This document shows positions 9,510 to 19,459 of a stretch of DNA of 64,000 nucleotides, one piece after another. Numbering within the stretch: the stretch's first letter is position 1; the number at the start of each line of letters is the position of its first letter. The notes beneath the pieces were generated by a model. The model worked only from the letters and a program-made list of their open reading frames with translations. It was not told where the DNA came from and ran no database searches. Both the position numbers and the translations under genes were made by a program. The DNA is from Saprospiraceae bacterium (GTDB lineage: Bacteria; Bacteroidota; Bacteroidia; Chitinophagales; Saprospiraceae), in the NCBI GenBank assembly GCA_027488135.1, contig JAIYCH010000038.1, forward strand, positions 17,776 through 81,775, read 5' to 3'.

Positions 9510-10847
9510 TTATTGAACAACAATGGTTTTTGTTATTACTTTTTGCCCAAATAGCAGTTTAACTGCATAATTTCCTTTGGGTAAATTGGCCATGTTTTTC
9601 AGTGAAAAAGAATTTATTCCTGTTTGGATTAAAGGCTTTTCCTCCATTAAAATCTGTCCGTCCATGTTTATGATCTGAAATAAAAATGGACCCGTTTTTG
9701 ACAAATATACATCGAGGTAACTTTCAGTATCCGTTAAGGGATTGGGTCGGATGTTTATCCATTCCAATCCGTCGGGCCATTGTTTTGTAGCCGTGGCAGA
9801 ACATGCGAGAACCTTATTCTGGGTTGTTCTTCTTATGAGGGCTATTTGGTCATACACTTTTTGCCCAGGACATTCTGTGGCACATCCATCTCTGTGACCT
9901 GAAATGCCAAATAAATTGAATCCGGTACTTGCGTGAAAAGTTTGGGTATTAGGATCGATGGATCTTTGGCATGCCTTCCAGGCAAAAATCTCACTTAATT
10001 TTGCCATCATGGTATCAGGTGGCGTTGTATTCGTGTAAGTTCCAATAAGACAAACACCCATGGTTCCAGTGTTTTTACCACAAAAATGGGCTCCTAAGAC
10101 ATTATCCCCTCCCCCTCTGCCTTCAAATAAGGTTCCATCAGGAGAAACCAACCAATTGTATCCCACATCAGCCCAACCATTGGTATAAACGTGTAAATTC
10201 CAAATAGCCAAGACAATGGCGCCCCAGTCATTGGAGACATTGGTCCCTGCAGAGTGATGTACCACAAGATGTGACACTGTGGTAATGGATGGCGAAGTTG
10301 GCCCTTGAGGACAACGCCAATCTACCCGGCTTTTATATTTTGGCTGTGGACAGGCACATGAAGATTTTTCACTTACCGTTTCCTGCATTGAACTTGACGC
10401 CGGTTCCATTCCAGGGCTAAAAAAATTAATCTTTATTTCAGAGACATTCTGGCTCATTTTGCCATTTCCATCAACCATCTGAATTTTTACAAATTGATAT
10501 TCCTTTTCAAAAAACAACAGATTTGTTGCAAACTGATCTCGAAGATCTGTCGCATGTTCATCGGAAAATAAAGATTCCCATGGTGTCCACTTCACACTGT
10601 CCTTAGAGAAGGAAAACAAAAAATGGCTATTGGGCTTTTCTCCTTTATGATTTTCAGTCCATGCCACGGAAGCACAATGAAAGGGCGTTTCGTGTTTAAA
10701 GTCTAATGAAAATGTAAAAAGGTTAGAGTCATTATTGATAATAGATTCCTTCGAAAGGGTAACAAACTTTTGCTTGCTATCCCGGAGAGATTGTGACATT
10801 AAAAGAACTGGAAAAAACAGGACGAATAGGAAAAGATTAATTTTCAT
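9510..10847 (-). CDS. Secreted N-acetylmuramoyl-L-alanine amidase (PGRP/Amidase_2) with T9SS type A tail
   Basis: Zinc amidase predicted to cleave the bond between N-acetylmuramic acid and L-Ala in peptidoglycan. It has 445 residues: signal peptide 1-18, a beta-rich domain ~25-150, an Amidase_2/PGRP domain ~170-345, and a type A sorting domain ~362-445 (IRPNPLTD start, KGNYAVKLLF near the end). The zinc ligands are visible: His197 or His198 in VVHHSAG, His318 in SGHRDGC and Cys326 in TECPG. Tyr230 lies in the usual DVGYNWLV strand. Since T9SS places cargo outside the outer membrane, its target may be the peptidoglycan of other cells. It follows the kinase-hydrolase fusion by 9 bases, so the two are very probably co-transcribed. 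Confidence 0.9.
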   Translation of the reverse strand: MKINLFLFVLFFPVLLMSQSLRDSKQKFVTLSKESIINNDSNLFTFSLDFKHETPFHCASVAWTENHKGEKPNSHFLFSFSKDSVKWTPWESLFSDEHATDLRDQFATNLLFFEKEYQFVKIQMVDGNGKMSQNVSEIKINFFSPGMEPASSSMQETVSEKSSCACPQPKYKSRVDWRCPQGPTSPSITTVSHLVVHHSAGTNVSNDWGAIVLAIWNLHVYTNGWADVGYNWLVSPDGTLFEGRGGGDNVLGAHFCGKNTGTMGVCLIGTYTNTTPPDTMMAKLSEIFAWKACQRSIDPNTQTFHASTGFNLFGISGHRDGCATECPGQKVYDQIALIRRTTQNKVLACSATATKQWPDGLEWINIRPNPLTDTESYLDVYLSKTGPFLFQIINMDGQILMEEKPLIQTGINSFSLKNMANLPKGNYAVKLLFGQKVITKTIVVQ

Positions 10848-10856
10848 AAAGAATGA

Positions 10857-12614
10857 TTAGTCGTTGAAATATTGCCAAAGAAGTTTACTTAATTTTCTGG
10901 TCAGCACCCAAGCTTCATTATCGGATTCCCAACTTTTGTCGGAATTATTCGCGGTCATGAAACAAAAAATATAGGGGTTTTTAGGATGGTTAACATAAAC
11001 GACCTCGCTCCTACTTGCATTTACAGCTCCATTTTTTGAAGCGGTGAAAATACCCGCGGGAATTTCAGCCAGCGCCTCTTCATCCCAATAATTCCTACCC
11101 AAACGTTTTATCATTAAATCATCCGATGATTTTCCTAATAAATTACCTTTTAGCATTTGCTGAAATAGCTGAACTAATTCTTTAGGTGTTGACTGACCCC
11201 AACCATATTTATCTCTGTTATTTTCTCTGCCAGGTGTTCTGCTATTGACACGGGTATGAATAAATCCCAATTGAGCCATCAACGCATTAATAGACTTGCC
11301 TGTACCCGCTAATGATTGTAACCATAAAGAAGCCGTATTATCACTGGTTGTTAACATCAGCATCATCACCTTGCTTAACTCAATGGATTCCCCATCCTTA
11401 AAGGAACCGAGGATATCCTCACCTTCGTATAGCAGAGAATCTTTATATATCAATTTTTGATGATAGGAGAGATCACCCTTTTTAATTTTGTCCATAACAC
11501 CTAATAGAATAGGCATTTTTACAATACTTGCCGTTGGAAATACCGTATCGGCATGAATATTTACTACTTTATCTTTTTTCAGGTCATAAACGTATATTCC
11601 CACATCGCCTTTAAATCCAGCAACAGCCTTTTCCATTTGTTTCTGAAGGAACAAATCTGCTTTTTGGCTAAGTAACAAGGAGGGAATAAAGAAAAGAAAG
11701 AAAGCGAGCATCCCGATAAGTGAAATGGCTTTAGGATGAATATTCAATTTTGCAGGAGCGGGGCCGAGAAATTCGCCATCCAATTCAATCAAATTTTCCC
11801 CTTCCAGCACCTCAATTTCGCAGGACTTACCTTTATAGTAGAACAAACTGGGATGATCAATAAATTCCTTTCTTTTAACTTTTGGAAGATATTTCAAATA
11901 ATCAAAAAGAGTAACGTCCCCTAGTATAACAAAAGCAAGATTTCCGTCTTGAATATCTGCGTGAGGAGCTATACCCAATCCACCGCCAAACCACTGACCA
12001 TTTGCAGCACAAAGGGACAATAATTTTCCTTTATACTCGAAGTTATCTCCTTTTATAGCTACCAAAGCATGTTTAAAGCTTAAAAAAGCTCTTAAAATAC
12101 TGATTTGATAGGCCAGATAGGCGGGAAGCCAGCGAACCAGACCGAGAAATTTTTGGGCAACTAATCCCCCTATTCCGGCATCGGCAATATTGGCAAAATA
12201 CCTTATTTCGTCCTTTCCATTTTTTAGAGAAGTTACGCTCCCGAGATCAATTAAGGTTGATTTATTTTGTTGAATAGCTTGAATCAAGCTTTGCATAGAA
12301 TGATTCAGGCCAGTACTTTTTACAAAATCGTTTCCGGTACCTACTGGCAAAATCGCCAGGGAAAGAGTAAGTCTCACTTCCTGAGAAACCAGCATCATAC
12401 CGTTAACTACTTCATTTACAGTACCATCACCCCCTACGGCGACGATAATAGTATTCCCCTGTAAAGCTGCCTTTTCAGCCAATTCAGTTGCATGACCTGA
12501 ATATTCTGTAAAAAAGAAACTTGCCTCAGGAAAAGTCCTTTTGAAAGAAAGCCAAACATCGGCTTTGGCATGATTTTCATGCTTTTTATTGATAATAACA
12601 GCGATAGCAGACAC
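10857..12614 (-). CDS. Fusion of YegS/BmrU-type lipid kinase and class A beta-lactamase-like serine hydrolase
   Basis: A 585-residue protein joining two enzymes that are normally separate. Residues 1-300 are a diacylglycerol/lipid kinase of the YegS/BmrU group, with VAVGGDGTVNEVVNG (GGDGT at 61-65), LPVGTGNDF and a final strand ending KLNIHPKAISLIG. Residues 302-318 (MLAFFLFFIPSLLLSQ) look like a signal peptide or membrane helix. Residues 325-585 are a serine hydrolase with Ser363-x-x-Lys366 (ASIVK), Ser424-Asp425-Asn426 and Lys527-Asn-Gly in place of the KTG box. The class A omega-loop glutamate motif is not evident. The open frame has no ATG at its 5' end; GTG at 12614 gives a kinase-like start (SAIAVIINK). 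The topology would put the kinase inside and the hydrolase in the periplasm. An ATG at 11711 could also start the hydrolase alone. Confidence 0.85.
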   Translation of the reverse strand: MSAIAVIINKKHENHAKADVWLSFKRTFPEASFFFTEYSGHATELAEKAALQGNTIIVAVGGDGTVNEVVNGMMLVSQEVRLTLSLAILPVGTGNDFVKSTGLNHSMQSLIQAIQQNKSTLIDLGSVTSLKNGKDEIRYFANIADAGIGGLVAQKFLGLVRWLPAYLAYQISILRAFLSFKHALVAIKGDNFEYKGKLLSLCAANGQWFGGGLGIAPHADIQDGNLAFVILGDVTLFDYLKYLPKVKRKEFIDHPSLFYYKGKSCEIEVLEGENLIELDGEFLGPAPAKLNIHPKAISLIGMLAFFLFFIPSLLLSQKADLFLQKQMEKAVAGFKGDVGIYVYDLKKDKVVNIHADTVFPTASIVKMPILLGVMDKIKKGDLSYHQKLIYKDSLLYEGEDILGSFKDGESIELSKVMMLMLTTSDNTASLWLQSLAGTGKSINALMAQLGFIHTRVNSRTPGRENNRDKYGWGQSTPKELVQLFQQMLKGNLLGKSSDDLMIKRLGRNYWDEEALAEIPAGIFTASKNGAVNASRSEVVYVNHPKNPYIFCFMTANNSDKSWESDNEAWVLTRKLSKLLWQYFND

Positions 12615-12668
12615 AGCGGGTGAATTTTTAATCAATGAGCTTTGCAAAATACACAAAATTCAAACGAA

Positions 12669-13766
12669 TTAAAATCTTTCTGTTCCAGGTAATGCTGATT
12701 TTAAAAAAGGCGGTTCATAGAGAGGAAGTTCATGGGAATATTCCATGCCATTAAGGAACGCATTAATCAATAAGGTAATTTGTTTATACTCCACTAAAAA
12801 ACCGTCATGGCCGTAGATACTATCAATTTCAAAAAATGAGGCACCCTCAATATTCTTAGCTAAAAACCTTTGTTCCTCGATGGGAAAGAGAATATCTGTT
12901 TTAATACCAATGACAAAAGTTTTACTTTTTATTTTTCCCAGTGCATTTTCCAAACCCCCTGCTTTTCTGCCCACATCATGACTATCCATAGCTTTTGACA
13001 GGGTAAAATAAGACCAGGGATTAAATCTTTTCCACAATTTCAAGCCTTGGTATTGTTGATAAGAAGCAGCTTTGAAGTTTTCTATCTTGTCTGTTTCAGC
13101 CGATTCAGCCTGGGTAAGGGAGTATGTATTATAATGTCTGTAAGAAATCATACCAATAGCTCTTGCCGCTTCCAAACCCGCCTTTCCAGCATCGGGTAAG
13201 GATGGATTAAAGAAACCGGGGTCGGCTTTTAAGGCCATTCTTTGAGTTTCATTGAAAGCGATGCCCCATGGAGAATGCCTGGCATTGGTTGCCAAAAGAA
13301 TGAGATGAGCAAAGCGAGTGGGTTCATCAACGGCCCATTGAACCATTTGTTGTCCCCCCATGGAACCTCCAATACCTATGAAAATCTGATGAATATCTAA
13401 TGCTTTTGCTAAGCCTTTATGCGCTTGCACCTGATCTTTAATGGTGATTAAGGGAAAATCGGAATAATACGGAAAACCTGTTAGCGGATTAATATCTAAT
13501 GGACCAGAGGAACCGTAACAAGAACCCAGATTATTGGCACAAACAATAAAATATTTTTCCGGATCGAAGCATTTTCCAGGTCCCACTAATCCTGCCCACC
13601 AATCGGAAGCATCTGCGTTTCCAGTGAGGGCATGGGTAACCCAGATGACATTATTTTTTTCCTTATTCAATTCACCAAAAGTATGGTAATAAACAGTGAG
13701 TTCAGGCAGTATTTCTCCCGATTCAAGTAAAAAAGGACCATCAGATCGCCAAAGCAAACCCTTCAT
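12669..13766 (-). CDS. metX: Homoserine O-acetyltransferase
   Basis: Alpha/beta-hydrolase-fold acyltransferase that activates homoserine with acetyl-CoA for methionine synthesis in the cytosol. It has 365 residues, the usual length. The family signatures are THALTGNADASDWW, NNLGSCYGSSGP and the nucleophile elbow GGSMGGQQ (Ser135). The triad is completed by Asp291 (KTDILFP) and His320 (YGHDGF). It lies 82 bases downstream of metY on the same strand, so it is probably part of the transcript governed by the SAM riboswitch. Some members of this family use succinyl-CoA, which sequence reading alone does not exclude. Confidence 0.94.
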   Translation of the reverse strand: MKGLLWRSDGPFLLESGEILPELTVYYHTFGELNKEKNNVIWVTHALTGNADASDWWAGLVGPGKCFDPEKYFIVCANNLGSCYGSSGPLDINPLTGFPYYSDFPLITIKDQVQAHKGLAKALDIHQIFIGIGGSMGGQQMVQWAVDEPTRFAHLILLATNARHSPWGIAFNETQRMALKADPGFFNPSLPDAGKAGLEAARAIGMISYRHYNTYSLTQAESAETDKIENFKAASYQQYQGLKLWKRFNPWSYFTLSKAMDSHDVGRKAGGLENALGKIKSKTFVIGIKTDILFPIEEQRFLAKNIEGASFFEIDSIYGHDGFLVEYKQITLLINAFLNGMEYSHELPLYEPPFLKSALPGTERF

Positions 13767-13786
13767 AAGCTGGGATATTCAGTTAA

Positions 13787-13812
13787 GGTGAGTAGTAAAA
13801 ATACTACTCACC
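13787..13812 (-). other. Intercistronic hairpin between metY and metX
   Basis: A perfect 11-bp inverted repeat (GGTGAGTAGTA and its complement, 4-base loop) lies in the gap between the metY stop and the metX start. No T-run follows in the direction of transcription, so it is unlikely to be a full terminator. It could stabilise or differentially process the metY message (inference). Confidence 0.55.
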
Positions 13813-13848
13813 CAGTCAATTAATAATTCTTTCTTTATCTAAAAAAGT

Positions 13849-15201
<1,353 letters not shown>

Positions 15202-15291
15202 TTAAGCCCTACAACAGCTTCCAGAAATTTCCAAACGTTAAAAAAAGGAAATAGGAATGACTGTTAGTTGAAAAAACAACAACAGCAACAA

Positions 15292-15312
15292 CAACTGTTT
15301 TGAGCACAGTTG
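15292..15312 (-). terminator. Hairpin downstream of the SAM riboswitch (candidate expression platform)
   Basis: On the minus strand, between the aptamer and metY, the arms CAACTGT and ACAGTTG pair around a 7-base loop. The tract that follows is rich in TTG and T and ends in TTTTTT. This could be the terminator of the riboswitch expression platform, although the T-run does not directly abut the stem. Moderate to low confidence. Confidence 0.4.
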
Positions 15313-15386
15313 TCTGTAATAAAAATAGAGATAAGAAAGACTACTCCCGAGGAGGAAAAAAGATGCAATAAGTTGGCGTTCATAGA

Positions 15387-15498
15387 CACACAGATTTTAT
15401 AGTTCCAAAATAAATTGGCGGGATTTGGCACCGTTGCATGATACTCATTCATGGTTGCCAGAGGTTCTGTGAGCCCGATCTCTCCCCTCTTCTGTATA
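15387..15498 (-). ncRNA. SAM-I (S-box) riboswitch upstream of metY
   Basis: Read on the minus strand, this segment folds like the S-box aptamer. P1 pairs TATACAGA (15498-15491) with TCTGTGTG (15394-15387), giving 8 bp including two G-T pairs. P2 pairs AGAGG with CCTCT around a kink-turn-like GGGAGAGAT...CACAGAACC arrangement. The core GGCAACC follows. P3 is CATGA/TCATG. Then comes AACGGTGCCAAATCCCGCC, the conserved 3' core. P4 is ATTTT/AAAAT. The P2 loop (ATCGGG) can pair with CCCG of the 3' core as the expected pseudoknot. The position ~240 bases ahead of metY-metX fits SAM-responsive repression of methionine synthesis. Confidence 0.9.
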
Positions 15499-15633
15499 AA
15501 ATCACATCGGTTAAGTAGTGATTGAAAGACAAAATTAAAATTAACTTTGAAAAAAGGCAAGTTAAATCGAAAAAAGTATGAAATATTTTTCATTTTTGAC
15601 CATGTTTTGATTTCATATTATAACGATACCCAA

Positions 15634-16053
15634 ATGAATTTAACCCTTTCGCGCTTATCTGCGCCATATCATTTTGCCATAAAAAATGCGTCGGGAAATA
15701 CGGTGGAAACCGATGCATCCACTGACATTGGCGGAGGCGATGCCGCTTTAAGGCCTATGGAATTATTGTTGGCAGGACTCTCTTCCTGCAGCAGCATTGA
15801 TGTTGTCTTATTACTACAAAAAATGAGGCAACCTCTCATGGATATTAAGGTTGATATCAAAGCAGAGCGGCGCCAAAATGAAATCCCTTCGTTATTTGAA
15901 AAAATACATCTTCATTTTGTTCTTTATGGTGCGTTAGATCATGAAAAGGTAGAAAAAGCCATTGATATGTCGATTGATAAATATTGTTCCGTGGCAAAGA
16001 TTCTGGAAAAAACATGTACGATTACCTGGGATTTTGAAATTCTACCTGCATGA
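15634..16053 (+). CDS. OsmC-family protein
   Basis: Small OsmC/Ohr-fold protein of 139 residues. The ATG at 15634 is chosen because upstream extension requires a TTG and would enter the divergent control region. The two family cysteines are Cys52 (GLSSCSSIDVV) and Cys118 (DKYCSVAKIL), with the typical LRPMELLLAGL stretch. Members reduce organic hydroperoxides or related thiol substrates, but the exact substrate of this YhfA-like subgroup is not settled. Its stop overlaps the metZ start (ATGA), so the two genes are translationally coupled, placing this protein in a sulfur-metabolism context. Confidence 0.88.
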   Translation: MNLTLSRLSAPYHFAIKNASGNTVETDASTDIGGGDAALRPMELLLAGLSSCSSIDVVLLLQKMRQPLMDIKVDIKAERRQNEIPSLFEKIHLHFVLYGALDHEKVEKAIDMSIDKYCSVAKILEKTCTITWDFEILPA

Positions 16054-17222
16054 AACCAAAGCATTTTGAATCTATAGCCATTCGGGAACAAATGGAGCGA
16101 ACGGCTTATAGGGAACATAGTACGCCCCTATTTTTGACCTCCAGTTTCACCTTTCCCTCTCCGGAATTGATGGCAGATACCTTTCAAGGGGAAGGAGACG
16201 GACTAATATATTCGCGGTATAACAATCCAAATACAGATGAATTTATTAACAAAGTTTGTTTGCTCGAAGGCGTTGAGGATGGGTTTGCTACCGCCTCTGG
16301 CATGTCTGCAGTATTTGCCAGCATTGCCCCTTTTGTTTCTCAAGGTGACCATATTTTGGCTTCCAGGGCACTATTTGGTTCCACTTTGCAAATATTGGGT
16401 CAGATATTATCAAAATGGGGTGTTACTTTTACCTTAACAGACCCGGCGAATCCAAAAGACTGGGAAGAAAAAATACAACCTAATACCCGAATGTTTTTAT
16501 TGGAATCTCCCTCTAATCCAGGATTAGCCCTGGTTGATTTAACGGCAGCAGGTGCTTTTTGTAAAAAAAATAACCTCCTTTTCAATATAGACAATTGTTT
16601 CGCCACCCCATATTTGCAAAATCCAGCGAAATTTGGAGCCGATCTAATCGTTCATTCAGCTACTAAATGGATGGACGGGCAAGGCCGCGTATTAGGTGGT
16701 ATCGTGGTAGGTAACGCTGAATTGATAGAGAAAGTACGCTTTTTTTGTCGGCATACCGGTCCGGCTATGCCTCCTTTTAATGCATGGATACTTAGTAAAA
16801 GTTTAGAAACACTGGCTGTTAGAATGGATAGACATTGCCAAAATGCCCATCAAATCGCCCAGTTTTTATTAGAAAGAAGGGAAATAAATCAAGTAATCTA
16901 TCCTTTTTTACCCTCCCACCCGCAATATGAATTGGCAAAAAAACAAATGAAATGCGGAGGCGGTATAGTAAGTTTTGAAGTAAATGGAGGGCTAAAAGCG
17001 GCTATGTCCCTTTTAAATGAATTAAAATTTTGTTCTCTTTCATCCAATTTAGGAGATACCAGAACGATACTCACACACCCTGCCTCAACCACTCATTCCA
17101 GACTAAGCTCTGATGAAAAAAAAGCGGTTGGCATTACCGAAGGACTTATTAGAATATCTGTTGGATTAGAGCATATTGATGATATAAAAGCAGATTTAGC
17201 GCAGGCCATGGAAAAAATATAG
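16050..17222 (+). CDS. metZ: O-succinylhomoserine sulfhydrylase (Cys/Met metabolism PLP enzyme)
   Basis: PLP-dependent enzyme of the Cys/Met family, 390 residues, forming homocysteine from an acylated homoserine and sulfide. The PLP lysine is Lys206 in SATKWMDGQGRVLGG; the DGQGRVLGG wording is typical of MetZ rather than MetB or MetY. RYNNPNTDEF, LESPSNPG and DNCFATPYLQ are also conserved, and the C-terminus ends with the IRISVGLEHIDDIKADL element. It overlaps osmC by 4 bases and is divergent from the riboswitch-controlled metY-metX arm, so the locus carries two homocysteine-forming sulfhydrylases. Whether it uses acetyl- or succinyl-homoserine here is not decided by sequence. Confidence 0.9.
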   Translation: MKPKHFESIAIREQMERTAYREHSTPLFLTSSFTFPSPELMADTFQGEGDGLIYSRYNNPNTDEFINKVCLLEGVEDGFATASGMSAVFASIAPFVSQGDHILASRALFGSTLQILGQILSKWGVTFTLTDPANPKDWEEKIQPNTRMFLLESPSNPGLALVDLTAAGAFCKKNNLLFNIDNCFATPYLQNPAKFGADLIVHSATKWMDGQGRVLGGIVVGNAELIEKVRFFCRHTGPAMPPFNAWILSKSLETLAVRMDRHCQNAHQIAQFLLERREINQVIYPFLPSHPQYELAKKQMKCGGGIVSFEVNGGLKAAMSLLNELKFCSLSSNLGDTRTILTHPASTTHSRLSSDEKKAVGITEGLIRISVGLEHIDDIKADLAQAMEKI

Positions 17223-17258
17223 GTAAAATGAAACCTGACAGACAAATCTTTGTTTTAT

Positions 17259-17266
17259 TACCTTTG
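17259..17266 (+). promoter_or_regulatory. Bacteroidota -7 box ahead of ribA
   Basis: TACCTTTG matches the Bacteroidota sigma-A -7 consensus TAnnTTTG, 20 bases before the ribA start. No clear TTTG -33 element stands at the usual distance, so it is a tentative promoter separating ribA from osmC-metZ. Confidence 0.45.
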
Positions 17267-17286
17267 TGGGATGATTAGCTTATAAT

Positions 17287-17889
17287 ATGCAAGAAAGTAA
17301 ACCTATCATACGTCAGGCGGAAGCTTTAATACCCACGCCTTGGGGTAATTATAATTTGTTGGCTTACGCCAGTCACCCTGACGAATGGATGCCTCATCTC
17401 GCATTGGTTCATGAAAATATTGATTTCAACCAACCCGTATTAATCCGTATCCATTCAGAGTGTATCACGGGAGATTTATTTAGTTCAAAACGATGTGATT
17501 GTGGGGAACAGCTTTTATCTGCGATGGATAAAATTTCAGACGAGCATGGAATACTTATCTACTTAAGACAGGAAGGGAGAGGCATTGGTATTATCAACAA
17601 ATTAAAAGCGTATCAATTACAAGATTTAGGTTTAGATACTGTGGAGGCTAATCTACATTTGGGATTATCCATTGATGCCAGAGATTTTACCATTTCCCTA
17701 TCATTATTGAACGATATCGGAGTGAAAAAAGTTAGATTGCTGACAAATAATCCAGATAAAATAGAAATATTCAATGAAAGTGCTATCGAATTAGTAGAAA
17801 GGGTTCCATTGGTCATTGTCCCTCAAGAAGAAAACAGGGATTATTTGAGGGTTAAAAAAGAAAGAATGGGTCACATATTAAAGTTTTGA
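17287..17889 (+). CDS. ribA: GTP cyclohydrolase II (stand-alone)
   Basis: Catalyses the first step of riboflavin synthesis, opening GTP to 2,5-diamino-6-ribosylamino-4(3H)-pyrimidinone 5'-phosphate. It has 200 residues and lacks the fused RibB domain. The zinc cysteines are Cys59, Cys70 and Cys72 in HSECITGDLFSSKRCDCG. Other signatures are YLRQEGRGIGIINKLKAYQL, the EAN/LGLSIDARDF strand and LLTNNPDKI. No FMN-riboswitch core was seen upstream. It is 8 bases from the following oxidoreductase gene. Confidence 0.94.
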   Translation: MQESKPIIRQAEALIPTPWGNYNLLAYASHPDEWMPHLALVHENIDFNQPVLIRIHSECITGDLFSSKRCDCGEQLLSAMDKISDEHGILIYLRQEGRGIGIINKLKAYQLQDLGLDTVEANLHLGLSIDARDFTISLSLLNDIGVKKVRLLTNNPDKIEIFNESAIELVERVPLVIVPQEENRDYLRVKKERMGHILKF

Positions 17890-17897
17890 TAAAATAG

Positions 17898-18875
17898 GTG
17901 AAAATTATATCCTTTCATTCATTTGGAGATGCCGATCAATTGTATTTTACTGAGGCCAGTGAACCAAAGGCAACTGAATATCAGGTAGTAGTAAAAATAA
18001 AGGCTACGGCACTAAATAGAGCTGATATTTTACAAAGAAGGGGAAAATATCCACCCCCCAACGGTGAAAGTCAAATATTGGGATTAGAAATTGCGGGAGA
18101 GATTGTTGTCTGCGGTGGAAAGGTTACACGATGGCGTCCTGGTGATAATGTTTGCGGTCTCATTTCTGGTGGTGGCTATGCCGAATACGCTGTTATTCAC
18201 GAACAACACGCTATGCCTATTCCTACAGGTTTAACCTTTGCAGAGGCAGCAGCCATACCTGAAGCTTTTTTGACAGCCTGGCAAGCTTTGCACTGGCATG
18301 CTAATATAAAAAATGGCCAACGGGTTTTACTTCATGCAGCTGCGTCAGGGGTTGGCACCGCTGCCCTTCAGTTAATCAAAAAGGCTGGAGCAGAAGTCAT
18401 TGCAGTTTCATCCACTGAAAAACATGCTTTATGTAAAAAATTAGGAGCCTCGGCCTGTATTGATTATAAAAAAGAATCCTTTTCCCAACGTGTAGAAGAA
18501 ATGGTGGGTAAAGATGGGGTGGATATTATTATAGATTTTATTGGCGCTGCTCATTGGGAACAAAATCTGGCCTGTTTGGGAGCAGATGGCGTATTTGTTT
18601 TACTTGGATTTTTAGGAGGCGCAGCACCACAAACTATCCCACTTCAAATGTTGTTACAAAAGAGGTGGACGATAAAAGGCAGTACTTTAAGAAACAGAGA
18701 CCTAATTTACAAATCTAAATTAATTGAAGATTTGGTGAATCAAACTTGGAATGATTTTGCCGAACGCCATTTATTTCCTGTCATTGGCGAGATTTTTCCG
18801 TGGGAGGAAGTTATCGTTGCACATAATCTAATGGAGAGCAATACATCACAAGGGAAGATTGTCCTTACCCTATAA
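17898..18875 (+). CDS. NAD(P)H:quinone oxidoreductase, PIG3-like medium-chain dehydrogenase
   Basis: Zinc-independent medium-chain reductase of the quinone oxidoreductase (TP53I3/PIG3-like) group, 325 residues. The GTG at 17898, 8 bases after ribA, gives the canonical first strand (KIISFHSFGDADQLYF). The N-terminal GroES-like domain has ATALNRADILQRRGKYPPP and LGLEIAGEI. The Rossmann part has VLLHAAASGVGTAALQL, a typical NADP(H) site. The C-terminus ends SQGKIVLTL as in the family. Zinc-binding cysteines of alcohol dehydrogenases are missing, as expected. The physiological substrate is unknown; it probably shares a transcript with ribA. Confidence 0.88.
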   Translation: MKIISFHSFGDADQLYFTEASEPKATEYQVVVKIKATALNRADILQRRGKYPPPNGESQILGLEIAGEIVVCGGKVTRWRPGDNVCGLISGGGYAEYAVIHEQHAMPIPTGLTFAEAAAIPEAFLTAWQALHWHANIKNGQRVLLHAAASGVGTAALQLIKKAGAEVIAVSSTEKHALCKKLGASACIDYKKESFSQRVEEMVGKDGVDIIIDFIGAAHWEQNLACLGADGVFVLLGFLGGAAPQTIPLQMLLQKRWTIKGSTLRNRDLIYKSKLIEDLVNQTWNDFAERHLFPVIGEIFPWEEVIVAHNLMESNTSQGKIVLTL

Positions 18876-18899
18876 TTTTACCATTTAAACAAATTATCT

Positions 18900-19385
18900 A
18901 TGAAAAAATGTAGCCTTTTTATTTTAGTTATTGGATGTAGCATACTATCTCTAACTAACTCGTTGGCACAAAATTACAAGACAGCCGTTGGTGCGAGAAT
19001 TGGATATCCACTTACTTTATCGGGAAAATATTTTATCAATGAATCTATTGCGCTGGAGGGAAATCTTGGATTGAGATCTTTTTCTGGTTATCGTTGGGTT
19101 TCATTGAGCGCTGCTGGCCTAAAGCATAAACCTTTGGACTTTTTAAATGGCTTAAACTGGTATTACGGCGCGGGGCTCTCTGTCTATTTTTGGCGTTTCG
19201 AGACAGTATCTACATTTTCCTCCTCCTCTTTGGGGCTTCAAGGCTATGTAGGACTAGATTACACCTTCAAAAAGACACCCATAAATATTACCCTTGACTG
19301 GACACCTACTTTTTTCATTAATGGCTATACGTCAGGTTTAGGTACTCGATTTGGTGGTCTGGGCATTCGTTACACCCTAAATTAA
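18900..19385 (+). CDS. Small outer-membrane beta-barrel protein
   Basis: Predicted 161-residue exported protein with a signal peptide (FILVIGCSILSLTNSLAQ). Alternating hydrophobic strands rich in Gly and aromatic residues follow (YYGAGLSVYFW, LQGYVGLDYTF), ending GLGIRYTLN with terminal strand character. This fits the opacity-type 8-strand barrels common in Bacteroidota. No function can be assigned. It is the last gene of the plus-strand run and is followed by a bidirectional terminator. Confidence 0.75.
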   Translation: MKKCSLFILVIGCSILSLTNSLAQNYKTAVGARIGYPLTLSGKYFINESIALEGNLGLRSFSGYRWVSLSAAGLKHKPLDFLNGLNWYYGAGLSVYFWRFETVSTFSSSSLGLQGYVGLDYTFKKTPINITLDWTPTFFINGYTSGLGTRFGGLGIRYTLN

Positions 19386-19394
19386 ACACCATTT

Positions 19395-19437
19395 AAAACA
19401 TAGGAATAACTTGATAATGAGCTTATTCCTATGTTTT
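19395..19437. terminator. Bidirectional terminator
   Basis: A 15-bp perfect stem (AAAACATAGGAATAA with its complement, 13-base loop), A-rich on one side and T-rich on the other, lies between two convergent genes and can terminate both. Confidence 0.8.
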
Positions 19438-19459
19438 AATAATACATTAAATCCAATGA

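Noticed and set aside
15264..15593. Minus-strand frame of 109 codons with a run of cysteines
   Set aside because: It lies across the SAM riboswitch and its downstream hairpin; the Cys run is just the TTG/TGT-rich leader read in one frame.
17223..17286. FMN riboswitch ahead of ribA
   Set aside because: The gap is only 64 bases and has none of the RFN core; only a -7 promoter box is visible.
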